From contig JAFYZT010000055.1 in assembly GCA_017548605.1 (NCBI GenBank), forward strand, positions 1-64,000: DNA of 64,000 nt, in the 5' to 3' direction. Within the stretch, counting starts at the first letter, position 1, and the number at the start of each line of letters is the position of its first letter. The position numbers and the translations under genes were made by a program. This DNA comes from Prevotella sp. GTDB taxonomy: Bacteria; Bacteroidota; Bacteroidia; Bacteroidales; Bacteroidaceae. Below, in pieces: positions 17,142 to 28,148 of the stretch. Below the pieces are notes generated by a model, which did not search any database, was not told the DNA's origin, and was given only the letters and a program-made list of their open reading frames with translations.

Positions 17142-19532
17142 ATGGTCATGACGAAGAATTTTTTATTGTCAATGGTATCGGAAGGGCGAAAAACGATTCT
17201 GTCTTTTTGCCTTATTACCCTTTTACCTTTAGCCGCCTCTGCGCAGACGCTGACATCGGCAAACATTGATGATGTGGTGAAGGCCATGACGCTTGAGGAG
17301 AAGTGCCACATGGTGCTGGGTCGCGGTATGCACTTTAACGACGATGCCAAGTTTCCCGGCACAGCGGGCAGCACCTTCTCCGTAGCCCGTCTGGGTATCC
17401 CTGAGACTTATTGTGCCGACTCACAGCAGGGACTGCGCATGAACGCCACTAGGGCATGGGACCATAACGACTATTATCCCACCGATTTCGTGGCTTCGAT
17501 GACACTCGCCTCGACGTGGGATCGTGAGGCTGCCTTCAAGGTGGGACAGGGCATCGGCAACGAGGTGCGTGAGTTCGGTCTCGACTGGATTCTCTCGCCT
17601 GCGATGAACCTTATCCGTAACCCTTTGTGCGGTCGCAACCATGAATACTACTCGGAGGATCCCTACCTCTCGGGCACCATCGCCGCAGGTTATGTCCGGG
17701 GCGTGCAGAGCGAGGGTACGGCTGCCTGTCCGAAACATTTCGTGGCCAACAACCAGGAGACGAACCGCAACAATAACATCTCGCAGGTGTCACAGCGTGC
17801 CCTGCGCGAAATCTATCTGAAGGCTTTCGAAATCATGGTGAAGGAAAGCAATCCTTGGACCATCATGACTTCGTATAACAAACTGAATGGACCGTATGCC
17901 GTACAGAACTATGAGCTGCTGACCACCATCGTACGCGATGAGTGGGGGTGGAAGGGCATGTACGTCAGTGATTGGAATGCCGGCGATGATGCCGTAGCTG
18001 CCATGATGGCCGGCAACGATATGTTGCAACCCGGACAGGACAAACAGTATGAGGCTATATTGGCTGCTGCTAAGAACGGCACGCTGCCCATGGAGGTGCT
18101 CGACGCCAACGTGAAGCGCATCCTGGAATATGTGGTGAAGACACATAACTTCAAGGGTTACAAGTACAGCAATGAGCCGGATTTGAAGGCTCATGCCCTG
18201 ACCGTGCGTGAGGTAGGAGCTGACGGTATCGTGCTGCTCAAGAATGGAGACTCCCTTAACCCTTCCGAAGGGGAGAAACCGCTGCCGCTGAAGGGTAAGC
18301 GTGTGGCACTGTTCGGCTGCACGTCGTACGACTGGATTTCTGGCGGTTCAGGCTTCGGCGGCACCTCTGTCGGACATTATACGGTTTCTTTAATCGAGGG
18401 CCTCCGCACTGCTGGCTATGAGGTATATAAGCCGCTGATTGACGCTTACACCAAGCACCTTGATGCCGAGGAAAAACGCCTGTTCCCCAACGGGCGTCCG
18501 CCGTTCTCGCTGATGCCTCCCGCACGTGCTGATGAGAAACAGTTTACGGTTGAAGAACTCAATGCCGCCATCGAGGGTAGCGACGTAGCCATCATCTCAC
18601 TGGGTCGCAAGAGTGGTGAGGCCGCCGACCGTAGCGAGGCGGATTTCTACCTCAAAGAAGGCGAAAAACAGTTGGTGAAGGCTGTCAGCGACGCTTATCA
18701 TGCAAAGGGAAAGAAAGTGGTGGCGTTGCTCGACATCTGCAGTCCCATCGACGTGGCATCATGGCAAGGGCAGGTCGATGCCCTCGTATGCACCTGGCAA
18801 GGTGGTCAGGAGAGCGGCTTCTCTGTGGCTGATGTGCTCAGCGGCAAAGTGAACCCCTCTGGCAAACTGCCTATGACTTTCCAAATCAAGTATGGCGATG
18901 CCTACGCTGACAAGAATTTTCCCGCCAATGTTGATGACAAGACCTTGGGTGCCATGTTCATGTGGGGCTACGACAAGGACAAAGCTCCCAAGGAACGTAC
19001 CCCGGAGGCTAACATTGACTTCACCAACTACGAGGAGGATATCTATGTGGGTTACCGTTATTTCGACAGCTTTAACAAGCCCGTAGCCTATCCCTTCGGT
19101 TTCGGACTCAGCTATACCACGTTCGGCTATGAGAACATGAGCGTCACGGAGGCTGGCGGTGTCTATACCATAAAGGTTGATGTGAAGAATACGGGTTCCC
19201 GCGCAGGCCGTAACGTCGTCGAACTCTTCGTCGCCGCTCCTGACAGCAAGAAACAGAACAAACCCGAGAAAGAACTGCGCAACTATGCCAAGACCCGGCT
19301 GCTTCAGCCGGGACAGACAGAGACGATCACCATGCAGGTAAAGACGGAAGACCTCGCTTCGTTTGACGAGAAGGCATCAGCATGGAAGACGGATGCCGGC
19401 GTCTATTCCTTCCTGATTTGTTCGTCTGCCAGCACCATCGAGGCACAAGCCACAGCCAAGGTGAAGGCCTGGAGCAAAAAGGTGAACAATGTGATGAAGC
19501 CCAATGTGAAACTGAATCTCCTGAAGAGATAA
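17142..19532 (+). CDS. GH3 beta-glycosidase, secreted paralogue
   Basis: Second GH3 enzyme, 796 residues from the chosen start at 17142; the frame is open further upstream inside the preceding gene, but only the M-V-M-T-K-N-F start yields a signal peptide (ending AASAQ, SPI type, no lipobox). The nucleophile is Asp277 in YVSDWNAGDD, at the same position as in its neighbour. Also visible are KHFVANNQETNRNN, GRNHEYYSEDPY and a fibronectin III-like C-terminus (about 700-780). It arose from or with the adjacent gene by tandem duplication, but the pair have diverged (different nucleophile context, lipobox present in one only), suggesting separate substrates or locations. The 8-bp spacing implies one transcript. 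Confidence 0.92.
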   Translation: MVMTKNFLLSMVSEGRKTILSFCLITLLPLAASAQTLTSANIDDVVKAMTLEEKCHMVLGRGMHFNDDAKFPGTAGSTFSVARLGIPETYCADSQQGLRMNATRAWDHNDYYPTDFVASMTLASTWDREAAFKVGQGIGNEVREFGLDWILSPAMNLIRNPLCGRNHEYYSEDPYLSGTIAAGYVRGVQSEGTAACPKHFVANNQETNRNNNISQVSQRALREIYLKAFEIMVKESNPWTIMTSYNKLNGPYAVQNYELLTTIVRDEWGWKGMYVSDWNAGDDAVAAMMAGNDMLQPGQDKQYEAILAAAKNGTLPMEVLDANVKRILEYVVKTHNFKGYKYSNEPDLKAHALTVREVGADGIVLLKNGDSLNPSEGEKPLPLKGKRVALFGCTSYDWISGGSGFGGTSVGHYTVSLIEGLRTAGYEVYKPLIDAYTKHLDAEEKRLFPNGRPPFSLMPPARADEKQFTVEELNAAIEGSDVAIISLGRKSGEAADRSEADFYLKEGEKQLVKAVSDAYHAKGKKVVALLDICSPIDVASWQGQVDALVCTWQGGQESGFSVADVLSGKVNPSGKLPMTFQIKYGDAYADKNFPANVDDKTLGAMFMWGYDKDKAPKERTPEANIDFTNYEEDIYVGYRYFDSFNKPVAYPFGFGLSYTTFGYENMSVTEAGGVYTIKVDVKNTGSRAGRNVVELFVAAPDSKKQNKPEKELRNYAKTRLLQPGQTETITMQVKTEDLASFDEKASAWKTDAGVYSFLICSSASTIEAQATAKVKAWSKKVNNVMKPNVKLNLLKR

Positions 19533-19569
19533 CCATAAACATCAAATACCAATCTTTAATCTACAATAA

Positions 19570-20814
<1,245 letters not shown>

Positions 20815-20835
20815 AAATCATCCTCCTGCTATGTA

Positions 20836-20872
20836 GAATACGGGGGCGTGTCATCGACACGCCCCCGTATTC
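20836..20872. terminator. Long perfect hairpin after the esterase gene
   Basis: Arms 20836-20852 and 20856-20872 are a perfect 17-bp inverted repeat around the loop ATC, with the GC core GGGGGCGTGTC. There is no T-run after it. Termination of the GH3-esterase transcript, or protection of its 3' end, is the likely role. Confidence 0.7.
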
Positions 20873-20916
20873 GTATGGTTACACACAATGGAAAATCAAA
20901 AACTTTGGCATTTTTA

Positions 20917-20946
20917 CTTGGGTTTCGTGGATTTTGTCTATATTTG
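20917..20946 (+). promoter_or_regulatory. Promoter of the tamB operon
   Basis: TATATTTG at 20939-20946 fits the -7 box. CTTG at 20917-20920, 18 bp upstream, is a one-mismatch -33 box. It lies 60 bp before the tamB start. Confidence 0.6.
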
Positions 20947-21005
20947 CAATGTCTTTTGACATGGTTAATGACGCATAAGACACGGAAAGTGCCCTCTTAC
21001 CGCCT

Positions 21006-24000
21006 ATGAAAAAAGTGCTCAAATGGATTGTCGGCATCATCCTGACGCCCATCCTGCTCTTTTTGCTGCTGCTCATACTGCTCTATATCCCGCCCATACA
21101 AAACTGGGTGGCACAAAAGGTGGCATCCTATGCCTCGGAGAAAACGGGCATGGACATCAGCGTAGGGCACGTGTCATTGAAATTCCCACTCGACTTGAGC
21201 GTGGAGGATTTCAAGATGATAAAACCCAACGATTCTATTCCCAACCAACGTGACACCATCGCCGACGTGGGCGAATTGGTGGCAAGCGTACAACTCATGC
21301 CACTCTTCAAGGGAAAAGTGGAGGTGGACGAACTGACGCTTCGCCGTACCAAGCTGAACACCAACGGTTTTATTCCCTCGGCACGCGTGAAAGGACGTTT
21401 TAACGAACTGAGCGTGGAGAGTCATGGCATAGACCTGAAAGAAGAGGGACTGCGCGTGGACAAGGCGGCTCTCGATGGTGCCATCCTCGACGTGGCACTC
21501 TCCGACACTGTGCCGCCCGACACCACCGAGAGCAATGCCAAATGGCGCATCCTCGTCGACAAACTGGACATCAAGAAGAGTGATGTCACACTGCACATGC
21601 CGGGCGACACGATGGTCGTCGGTGTAGGCATGGGAAAACTGGTGGCGGAGAATGGACGTTTCGACCTGGGCAAGGGGGAATATGCGCTGGGACGCATGGA
21701 CTGGAACGACGGCTCGCTACGTTACGACAATCGTTTCGCACCAAGGGTGAAAGGGTTGGACACCAACCACCTGGCGCTCACGGACGTGAATATAGGCATC
21801 GACTCGCTGCATTACCTCGCGCCCGACATCAGCGTCAACCTGCGCGACTGTAACTTCCGAGAACAGAGCGGACTGGTAGTGAACCACCTGAGCGGACCGC
21901 TGCACATGGACGGACAGACACTCAGCGTGCCAGCGCTGGAGATGCAGACGGAGCACTCGCGGCTATCGGCACATTTTGAGATGGATCTCAACGCTTTCGA
22001 CGACCAACAACCGGGTGAGATGTTCGCACAGGTGGACGGATATGTTGGCAAGGAAGATATCATGCGTTTCGCAGGCGGTGCCATGCCGCCGGCAATGGTG
22101 AGCAGATGGCCCAACAGGGCGCTGAACGTCAACGGACAGGTGCGAGGAAACCTGCAACGGCTGACCCTGCGGAACATGAACGTGACACTGCCCACGGCAT
22201 TCAACATGACCGCCTCAGGAACCATCAATAACGTGACGGACTTTGACAGGATGAATGCCGACGTGACACTCAAAGGTACCACCAACGACCTGAGCTTCGT
22301 GACGGCGGCCCTCGACCCTGCCACGCAGAAGATGATTCGTGTGCCGCAGGGCATAGGTATCGATGGACGGTTCAAGAAGACGGGCAGCCGTTTAGGTGCA
22401 GACTTCACTGCCACGCAGGGTGGGGGAAAAATGGTGGCGAAGGCGAATATCGACACACGGCAGATGGCTTACGATGCCGACGTGAAGGCACAAGCCTTCC
22501 CGCTGCAGAACTTCTTGCCGGGATATCAGCTGTCGCCGCTCACAGGCACCATCACGGCCAAAGGACAAGGGACCGACATCTTCTCACCCTCGACGAAGCT
22601 GCAGGCAAAAGCCAACCTGACGAAGTTCTCGGCGATGGGCTACGACCTCAGCGCCGTACGCCTAAACGCCAATATCGACCGTGGCAGGATGTTGGCTGAT
22701 GTCGAGGGGCACAACTCGCTCTTTGACGGTATGTTCAATGTTGACGGACGGGTGAAACGCAACGCCATAGATGCCAATATCTCAGCCGACTTCACAAGGG
22801 CCGACCTCTATAAACTGGGTCTCTCCGACGGACCGATGACGCTGGGTATGTGTACGAACATGTCGGTGAGGACCGACATGAAAAGCTATTACGACATCCA
22901 GGGCGAGGTGACAGACCTGAAGTTGAACCAACCGGGCAGCGACCTGTTGGCCGAGACTGTTGACCTCGACGTGCTGCTCAACCGCGACACTACACATGTG
23001 GTGGTAAACAGTGGCGACTTCCGATTGGCACTGGAGGGAAAGGGTGGTTACCAGAAGATTCTCAATAAGGGACAGCGTCTAGGCAAGGAATTCAGTAGGA
23101 TGATAGCCGAGCGAAGCATCGACGACGACATCATCAGGGAGAACCTGCCCGATGTGGACATCTATATGAGTGGCGGTGCCGACAATATCATCTCGAGGAT
23201 GTTCGAGGAGAAAGGGGTGACCTACAAACAGGTGTATGTAAACATGTATTCATCGAGTGTTGATGGACTGAACGGCGATGTGAAAGTCGATTCACTGACG
23301 GTGAATGACATGCTCTTTGACAGGGTACGCTTCGCCATCAACACTGATTCTGCAGGATTCAAATATAATGCCGAGGTGCAGAACTTCGAGGGTAATCCCA
23401 CCTATGTGTTCCGCGCCAAGGTTGACGGGTCGCTCTTTGATAATGGGTCAGACCTGTCCACGAAGATTTACGATGCCAACGACTCGCTGGGCGTGAAGCT
23501 GGGACTGAAAGCACAGGTGCGTAACGACTCGCTGGTATTGAATTTCTCCGATTTGGAACCGATAATAGGATACAAGAAATTCAAAGCGAACGAGTATAAT
23601 TACTTGCGTCTGGGTAAGAAACAACGACTGGCAGCCAACCTGTACCTCGCGGCTGATGACGGAACGAATATTCACTTATATACCGACGACAATAACCTGG
23701 ATGCCGACCAGGATCTCACGTTGAGTATGCAGCACCTCAACCTCGGCGATATTACCGCCGCCGTTCCCTTCCTACCCGACATCACGGGTATTCTTGACGG
23801 TGACTTCCACATCGTGAAGACAGAAAAACAACTCACTGTGTCGAGTTCGGTGAGCGTCGATGACTTGACCTTCGAGAAGAATTCACTCGGCGACCTGAGC
23901 ACGGAATTCGTATATATGCCAAACGATGACGGAACGCATTATATCGATGCTGTCATATACAGCGACCAACGTGAGGTGGGTACTGTGGTGGGTACCTACA

Positions 24001-25682
24001 ACCCGGAAGGGAAGGGTAGTGTAGATGCCGACTTCAACCTGGCGAGGATGCCGCTGTCGTTGCTTAACAGTTTCATGCCTGACCAAATACTGGGATTCAA
24101 GGGCTATGGCGAGGGAACATTGACCATTAAAGGACCACTGTCAACACCCAATATCAATGGTGAGATACTGCTCGACTCGGCATACATCAATAGTGTGCCC
24201 TACGGTGTGCAGTTGCGTGTGGACAACCATCCCGTGAGGATTGATAATAGCAAACTGCTGTTCGAGGACTTCAAACTCTATGCTTATAATGACCAGCCGC
24301 TGACTCTCAACGGACAACTCAACTTCTCCAACCTCGACCGCATGACCATCGACCTGCGCATGTCGGCCAGGGATTTTGAAATCATCAACGCCAAGGAGAC
24401 TCCCAGGGCTGAGGCGTATGGTAGGGCATTCATAAATATGTTTGGTCGACTGCAGGGACCACTTGATGCCTTCCAGATGAAGGGACGAGTGGATGTGTTG
24501 GGTAAGACCGACTTGACATACGTGCTCAAAGACTCGCCGTTGGCCGAAGACACTCGTCTCGACGAACTGGTGCAGTTTGTTGATTTCAACGACTCGACAA
24601 CACAGGTGGTCAGCCGTCCGCCCATCTCGGGACTTGACATGGACTTGACACTGAATGTGGATGAGAGTGCACGCATACGATGTGACCTCAACGCCGACCA
24701 CAGCAACTATGTGGACATCATGGGTGAAGGTAACTTGCGACTGTTGTACAACGTGGCCAATAATTTTAGGATAACCGGACGCTATACGGTGAACAGCGGA
24801 GAGATGAAATATTCGCTGCCTATCATACCGCTCAAGACGTTCACCATAAAGGAAGGCGGCTATCTGGAGTTCCAAGGAGCGCCCGACAACCCGAAAATCA
24901 ACATAACGGCTACCGAGAAGGTGAAGGCGGTGGTGAACGAAGAGGGCGGCGGCTCGAGGAGCGTCGACTTCGAATGTGGCGTGGTTATCAGCAAGACGCT
25001 GCAAGACATGGGCGTGAAATTCATCATAGATGCACCCGAAGACCTGAGTGTCAGCAGTCATCTGGGCATGCTCTCTGACGAGGACCGCGGACGACTGGCC
25101 GTGGCGATGATTTCCACGGGAATGTATATGGCCGACGGCAATGAGTCGGCACTGTCGATGAACAGTGCCCTAAGCTCCTTCCTGCAGGCGGAAATCAACA
25201 ACATCACAGGTAATGCGCTGCGTACCCTCGACGTGAGCATCGGCGTGGACAATGCCACAGATGCCACCGGCAACATGCATACCGACTATTCGTTCCGATT
25301 CGCCAAACGGTTCTGGAACAACCGGCTCCGCGTGGTTATCGGCGGTAAGGTGTCGACGGGCAGCGACGTATATAACAGGAACCAGACCTTCTTCGACAAT
25401 GTGACCTTCGAATACAGACTTAGTCCCAACAGCAACAAATACCTTAAATTGTTCTATGACAGGAGCACCTACGACTGGTTCGAGGGAGAGATAGGGGAGT
25501 TCGGTGCCGGCTTCATGTGGAAACGTAAACTAAGTCATCTGAAGGACATCTTCAACTTCAAGAGTGATGAGCCGACACACAGGTTGAGAACGGACTCCAC
25601 TTACCGTTCAAGGAGAGACTCCTCCGCCAATCCGAGAAGAGACTCCACGACGGTTCAACAATCAGACAGACAACGACCATGA
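21006..25682 (+). CDS. tamB: TamB-family translocation and assembly module protein
   Basis: A 1558-residue AsmA/TamB-type bridge protein. One N-terminal inner-membrane helix (about 5-30, WIVGIILTPILLFLLLLILL) is followed by a long repetitive beta-strand body, the form of the beta-taco groove thought to move lipids or outer-membrane proteins across the periplasm, and by the C-terminal DUF490 domain (about 1050-1510, with GYLEFQGAPDNPKINITA and RLRVVIGGKVSTGSD). The final 45 residues are a basic, Ser/Arg/Asp-rich tail with repeated RRDS units, unusual for the family. The stop overlaps the next gene, an Omp85 protein, by 4 nt (ATGA), matching the common tamB-tamA pairing. Family confidence is high; cargo unknown. 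Confidence 0.92.
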   Translation: MKKVLKWIVGIILTPILLFLLLLILLYIPPIQNWVAQKVASYASEKTGMDISVGHVSLKFPLDLSVEDFKMIKPNDSIPNQRDTIADVGELVASVQLMPLFKGKVEVDELTLRRTKLNTNGFIPSARVKGRFNELSVESHGIDLKEEGLRVDKAALDGAILDVALSDTVPPDTTESNAKWRILVDKLDIKKSDVTLHMPGDTMVVGVGMGKLVAENGRFDLGKGEYALGRMDWNDGSLRYDNRFAPRVKGLDTNHLALTDVNIGIDSLHYLAPDISVNLRDCNFREQSGLVVNHLSGPLHMDGQTLSVPALEMQTEHSRLSAHFEMDLNAFDDQQPGEMFAQVDGYVGKEDIMRFAGGAMPPAMVSRWPNRALNVNGQVRGNLQRLTLRNMNVTLPTAFNMTASGTINNVTDFDRMNADVTLKGTTNDLSFVTAALDPATQKMIRVPQGIGIDGRFKKTGSRLGADFTATQGGGKMVAKANIDTRQMAYDADVKAQAFPLQNFLPGYQLSPLTGTITAKGQGTDIFSPSTKLQAKANLTKFSAMGYDLSAVRLNANIDRGRMLADVEGHNSLFDGMFNVDGRVKRNAIDANISADFTRADLYKLGLSDGPMTLGMCTNMSVRTDMKSYYDIQGEVTDLKLNQPGSDLLAETVDLDVLLNRDTTHVVVNSGDFRLALEGKGGYQKILNKGQRLGKEFSRMIAERSIDDDIIRENLPDVDIYMSGGADNIISRMFEEKGVTYKQVYVNMYSSSVDGLNGDVKVDSLTVNDMLFDRVRFAINTDSAGFKYNAEVQNFEGNPTYVFRAKVDGSLFDNGSDLSTKIYDANDSLGVKLGLKAQVRNDSLVLNFSDLEPIIGYKKFKANEYNYLRLGKKQRLAANLYLAADDGTNIHLYTDDNNLDADQDLTLSMQHLNLGDITAAVPFLPDITGILDGDFHIVKTEKQLTVSSSVSVDDLTFEKNSLGDLSTEFVYMPNDDGTHYIDAVIYSDQREVGTVVGTYNPEGKGSVDADFNLARMPLSLLNSFMPDQILGFKGYGEGTLTIKGPLSTPNINGEILLDSAYINSVPYGVQLRVDNHPVRIDNSKLLFEDFKLYAYNDQPLTLNGQLNFSNLDRMTIDLRMSARDFEIINAKETPRAEAYGRAFINMFGRLQGPLDAFQMKGRVDVLGKTDLTYVLKDSPLAEDTRLDELVQFVDFNDSTTQVVSRPPISGLDMDLTLNVDESARIRCDLNADHSNYVDIMGEGNLRLLYNVANNFRITGRYTVNSGEMKYSLPIIPLKTFTIKEGGYLEFQGAPDNPKINITATEKVKAVVNEEGGGSRSVDFECGVVISKTLQDMGVKFIIDAPEDLSVSSHLGMLSDEDRGRLAVAMISTGMYMADGNESALSMNSALSSFLQAEINNITGNALRTLDVSIGVDNATDATGNMHTDYSFRFAKRFWNNRLRVVIGGKVSTGSDVYNRNQTFFDNVTFEYRLSPNSNKYLKLFYDRSTYDWFEGEIGEFGAGFMWKRKLSHLKDIFNFKSDEPTHRLRTDSTYRSRRDSSANPRRDSTTVQQSDRQRP

Positions 25683-28024
25683 ACAGGCTTCACACATATA
25701 TATCATCCATCACCCTGCTCGCCATGACATGTGTACTGGCGGCATGCTACTCTACAAGAGGACTGGAGGAGGGCGAGGTGCTCTATACGGGCATTGACGA
25801 CATAGTTTATGAGAACTATGAAAAGAACGACCATGCCGTATATGTTCAGGAAGAGGTGGATGCGGCTCTTGCCTGCCCACCCAATGGAGCATTTATGGGT
25901 AGTTCAAAAGTGAGGATGCCGTTCCCCATAGGATTCATGGTGTGGAATGCATTCTCAAAGTCGGAGTCCTCTTTCGGCAAATGGATGACGAAGACCTTTG
26001 GCAAAGCTCCGGTGACGGTGGCATCGGTAAATCCCGAGATGCGCAGCGTGGTGGCTTCATCGGTGCTCAAGTCACATGGCTATTTCCACGGCAACGTGAC
26101 TTCGTACACCAAGCAGGGAAGTAACCCCAAGAAGCAGAAGATAGGCTACCGTGCCGACATGGGACACCTGTTCCTGCTCGACAGCATTGAATATGTGAAC
26201 TTCCCGCCCGAGGCACAGGAAATCATCGACAGCACATGGAAGGAACGAGAGATATACAAAGGTGCTCCCTTCGACATCGTGTCGCTCGATGCGGAACGTT
26301 CACGTCTCTCTGACCTGTTCCGCGACAATGGCTTCTTCTACTACCAGCCGGGTTACGCCTCTTATCTGGCAGATACCGTGGCACGTCCGGGCTATGTGCA
26401 ACTAAAACTGCAATGCTTGGACAGCTTACCGCCGCATGTAATGAAAAAATGGTACATCGGAAAGATTGACCTCACACTCAGAAAATCGTTCATGGAGAAG
26501 GCTGACAGCATACACAAGGGCAGACGCATAACGGTGCATTTCAGTGGAAAGAAAATGCCAGTGAGGAGGAGCGCCCTGTACAGGCAGCTGAAGTTGCGAC
26601 CACGTCAGTTGTACAGCTACGGCGACTATCTCGAGACGGCCAATAACCTGTCGAACATGGGTATCTTCAGCATGGTCGACTTTAAGTTCACACCACGTGA
26701 TTCCACCTTCTCCAGCGATTCGCTCGACGTGGCTATCAACTGTATGTTCGAAAAACCTTACGATTTCTACGTGGAGACGAACCTGACAGGAAAGACTACA
26801 GGATTCTTAGGACCACAGGTGGTGGTGGGTCTGACAAAACGCAACACGTTCGGTGGGGGCGAGAAACTGGACATACGTCTGCATGGGTCGTACGAGTGGC
26901 AGCTCGGTAAAAACTACGGTGATAACGACGTAAGCATCAATTCGTATGAATATGGCGGCGAAGTGTCGCTCGAATATCCCAGGTTGCTGCTGCCGTTTGA
27001 AAGCTTATGGGGAAGTAAACAGCGGCGTAGGGTGCGACGGTTCTTTATGAACCCATCAACAACCATCAAGGCCAGTTCGAGCATCATCAACAGGGCTGGC
27101 TATTTCACTCGGCATATCGTGTCGGGAGAACTGACATACAATTTCCAGACATCGCATAACTTCAAACATAAGTTGAGTCCGCTGGTGCTGGAATACAACT
27201 ATTTGCGACGGATGTCTGATGAATTTGCTTTGGTGCTTGTGGATAATCCATATCTTTTGATGGCCATGATGGACCAGTTTATTCCAAAACTGCGCTATAC
27301 GCTGTCGTACACGAATAAAGACACGTCGAGATGTCCTATATCATGGGAGACAACCATCAGTGAGGCGGGCAACCTGCTGTCTTTAGGATATATGGCCTTT
27401 GGTAAGAAATGGAACGAACAGGAGAAGAGCATGTTTAACAATCCTTATGCGCAGTTTATCAAGTTCGAGACCGATTTCACAAAGACATGGAAGGTGGGCG
27501 ACTATTCTGATTTGGTGGCACATGCCAACCTGGGCATGGTATATGCCTACGGCAACTCTGAATGGGCTCCATATACCGAACAATTCTATGTTGGTGGTGC
27601 CAACAGCATCAGGGCTTTCACGGCAAGGACCATCGGACCGGGTGACTACTACTTGCCGAAGGAAGACCGTAAGTATTCGTATATGGACCAGATGGGTGAC
27701 ATGAAACTGCTATTCAACCTTGAATACCGTAACCGGCTGGTGAGCAATCTTTATGGAGCCGTCTTCCTCGATATGGGTAATGTATGGACCTTGAAATACG
27801 ATGAATACCGCCCCGAGGCACATTTCAAATTCAATAATTTCTTCAAGCAGATGGCTGTGGGAACAGGTGTGGGACTGCGCTATGACCTCGACTTCTTCGT
27901 CATTCGACTCGACTGGGGTATCGGACTGCATGTGCCCTATGAAACAGGTCACTCGGGATTCTATAACATCGACAAGTTCTGGCACGCACAACGCTTGAAC
28001 CTCGCCATCGGATATCCATTCTAA
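25679..28024 (+). CDS. BamA/TamA-family outer-membrane lipoprotein
   Basis: Omp85-superfamily protein of 781 residues. The N-terminus has a lipobox (LAAC, Cys23), so this homologue is probably lipidated, as is usual for Bacteroidota members but not for E. coli TamA. POTRA-like segments (about 30-350) precede a 16-strand barrel region (about 370-781), with the Omp85 motif region near YVGGANSIRAFTARTIGPGDY (conserved R and G of the VRGY-type loop). It ends in LAIGYPF with a terminal aromatic. Translationally coupled to tamB, it likely forms the outer-membrane half of the same module. Confidence 0.9.
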   Translation: MNRLHTYISSITLLAMTCVLAACYSTRGLEEGEVLYTGIDDIVYENYEKNDHAVYVQEEVDAALACPPNGAFMGSSKVRMPFPIGFMVWNAFSKSESSFGKWMTKTFGKAPVTVASVNPEMRSVVASSVLKSHGYFHGNVTSYTKQGSNPKKQKIGYRADMGHLFLLDSIEYVNFPPEAQEIIDSTWKEREIYKGAPFDIVSLDAERSRLSDLFRDNGFFYYQPGYASYLADTVARPGYVQLKLQCLDSLPPHVMKKWYIGKIDLTLRKSFMEKADSIHKGRRITVHFSGKKMPVRRSALYRQLKLRPRQLYSYGDYLETANNLSNMGIFSMVDFKFTPRDSTFSSDSLDVAINCMFEKPYDFYVETNLTGKTTGFLGPQVVVGLTKRNTFGGGEKLDIRLHGSYEWQLGKNYGDNDVSINSYEYGGEVSLEYPRLLLPFESLWGSKQRRRVRRFFMNPSTTIKASSSIINRAGYFTRHIVSGELTYNFQTSHNFKHKLSPLVLEYNYLRRMSDEFALVLVDNPYLLMAMMDQFIPKLRYTLSYTNKDTSRCPISWETTISEAGNLLSLGYMAFGKKWNEQEKSMFNNPYAQFIKFETDFTKTWKVGDYSDLVAHANLGMVYAYGNSEWAPYTEQFYVGGANSIRAFTARTIGPGDYYLPKEDRKYSYMDQMGDMKLLFNLEYRNRLVSNLYGAVFLDMGNVWTLKYDEYRPEAHFKFNNFFKQMAVGTGVGLRYDLDFFVIRLDWGIGLHVPYETGHSGFYNIDKFWHAQRLNLAIGYPF

Positions 28025-28051
28025 GGGGAACCTGCGAATAATTGTTAATTA

Positions 28052-28093
28052 TGAATAGTGAAATGTGAATAGTGAAATGTGAATAGTGAATTA
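28052..28093. repeat. Three 14-bp tandem units
   Basis: Unit TGAATAGTGAAATG repeated at 28052-28065 and 28066-28079, with a degenerate third to 28093. Period 14 is twice the heptad period seen in other spacers. It sits in the 124-bp spacer before the nucleotidyltransferase gene. Confidence 0.85.
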
Positions 28094-28107
28094 TTCCTTT
28101 TTTTCCG

Positions 28108-28115
28108 TACCTTTG
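28108..28115 (+). promoter_or_regulatory. -7 box before the nucleotidyltransferase gene
   Basis: TACCTTTG fits TAnnTTTG. The -33 position falls inside the 14-bp tandem array and has no TTTG, so repeat number could affect this promoter (inference). Confidence 0.5.
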
Positions 28116-28148
28116 CAGGATAATTCATAAACATAATACTTCGAAGAT

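Noticed and set aside
24141-25061. 306-codon minus-strand ORF opposite tamB
   Set aside because: Antisense shadow with no motif or promoter; the tamB frame explains the sequence.
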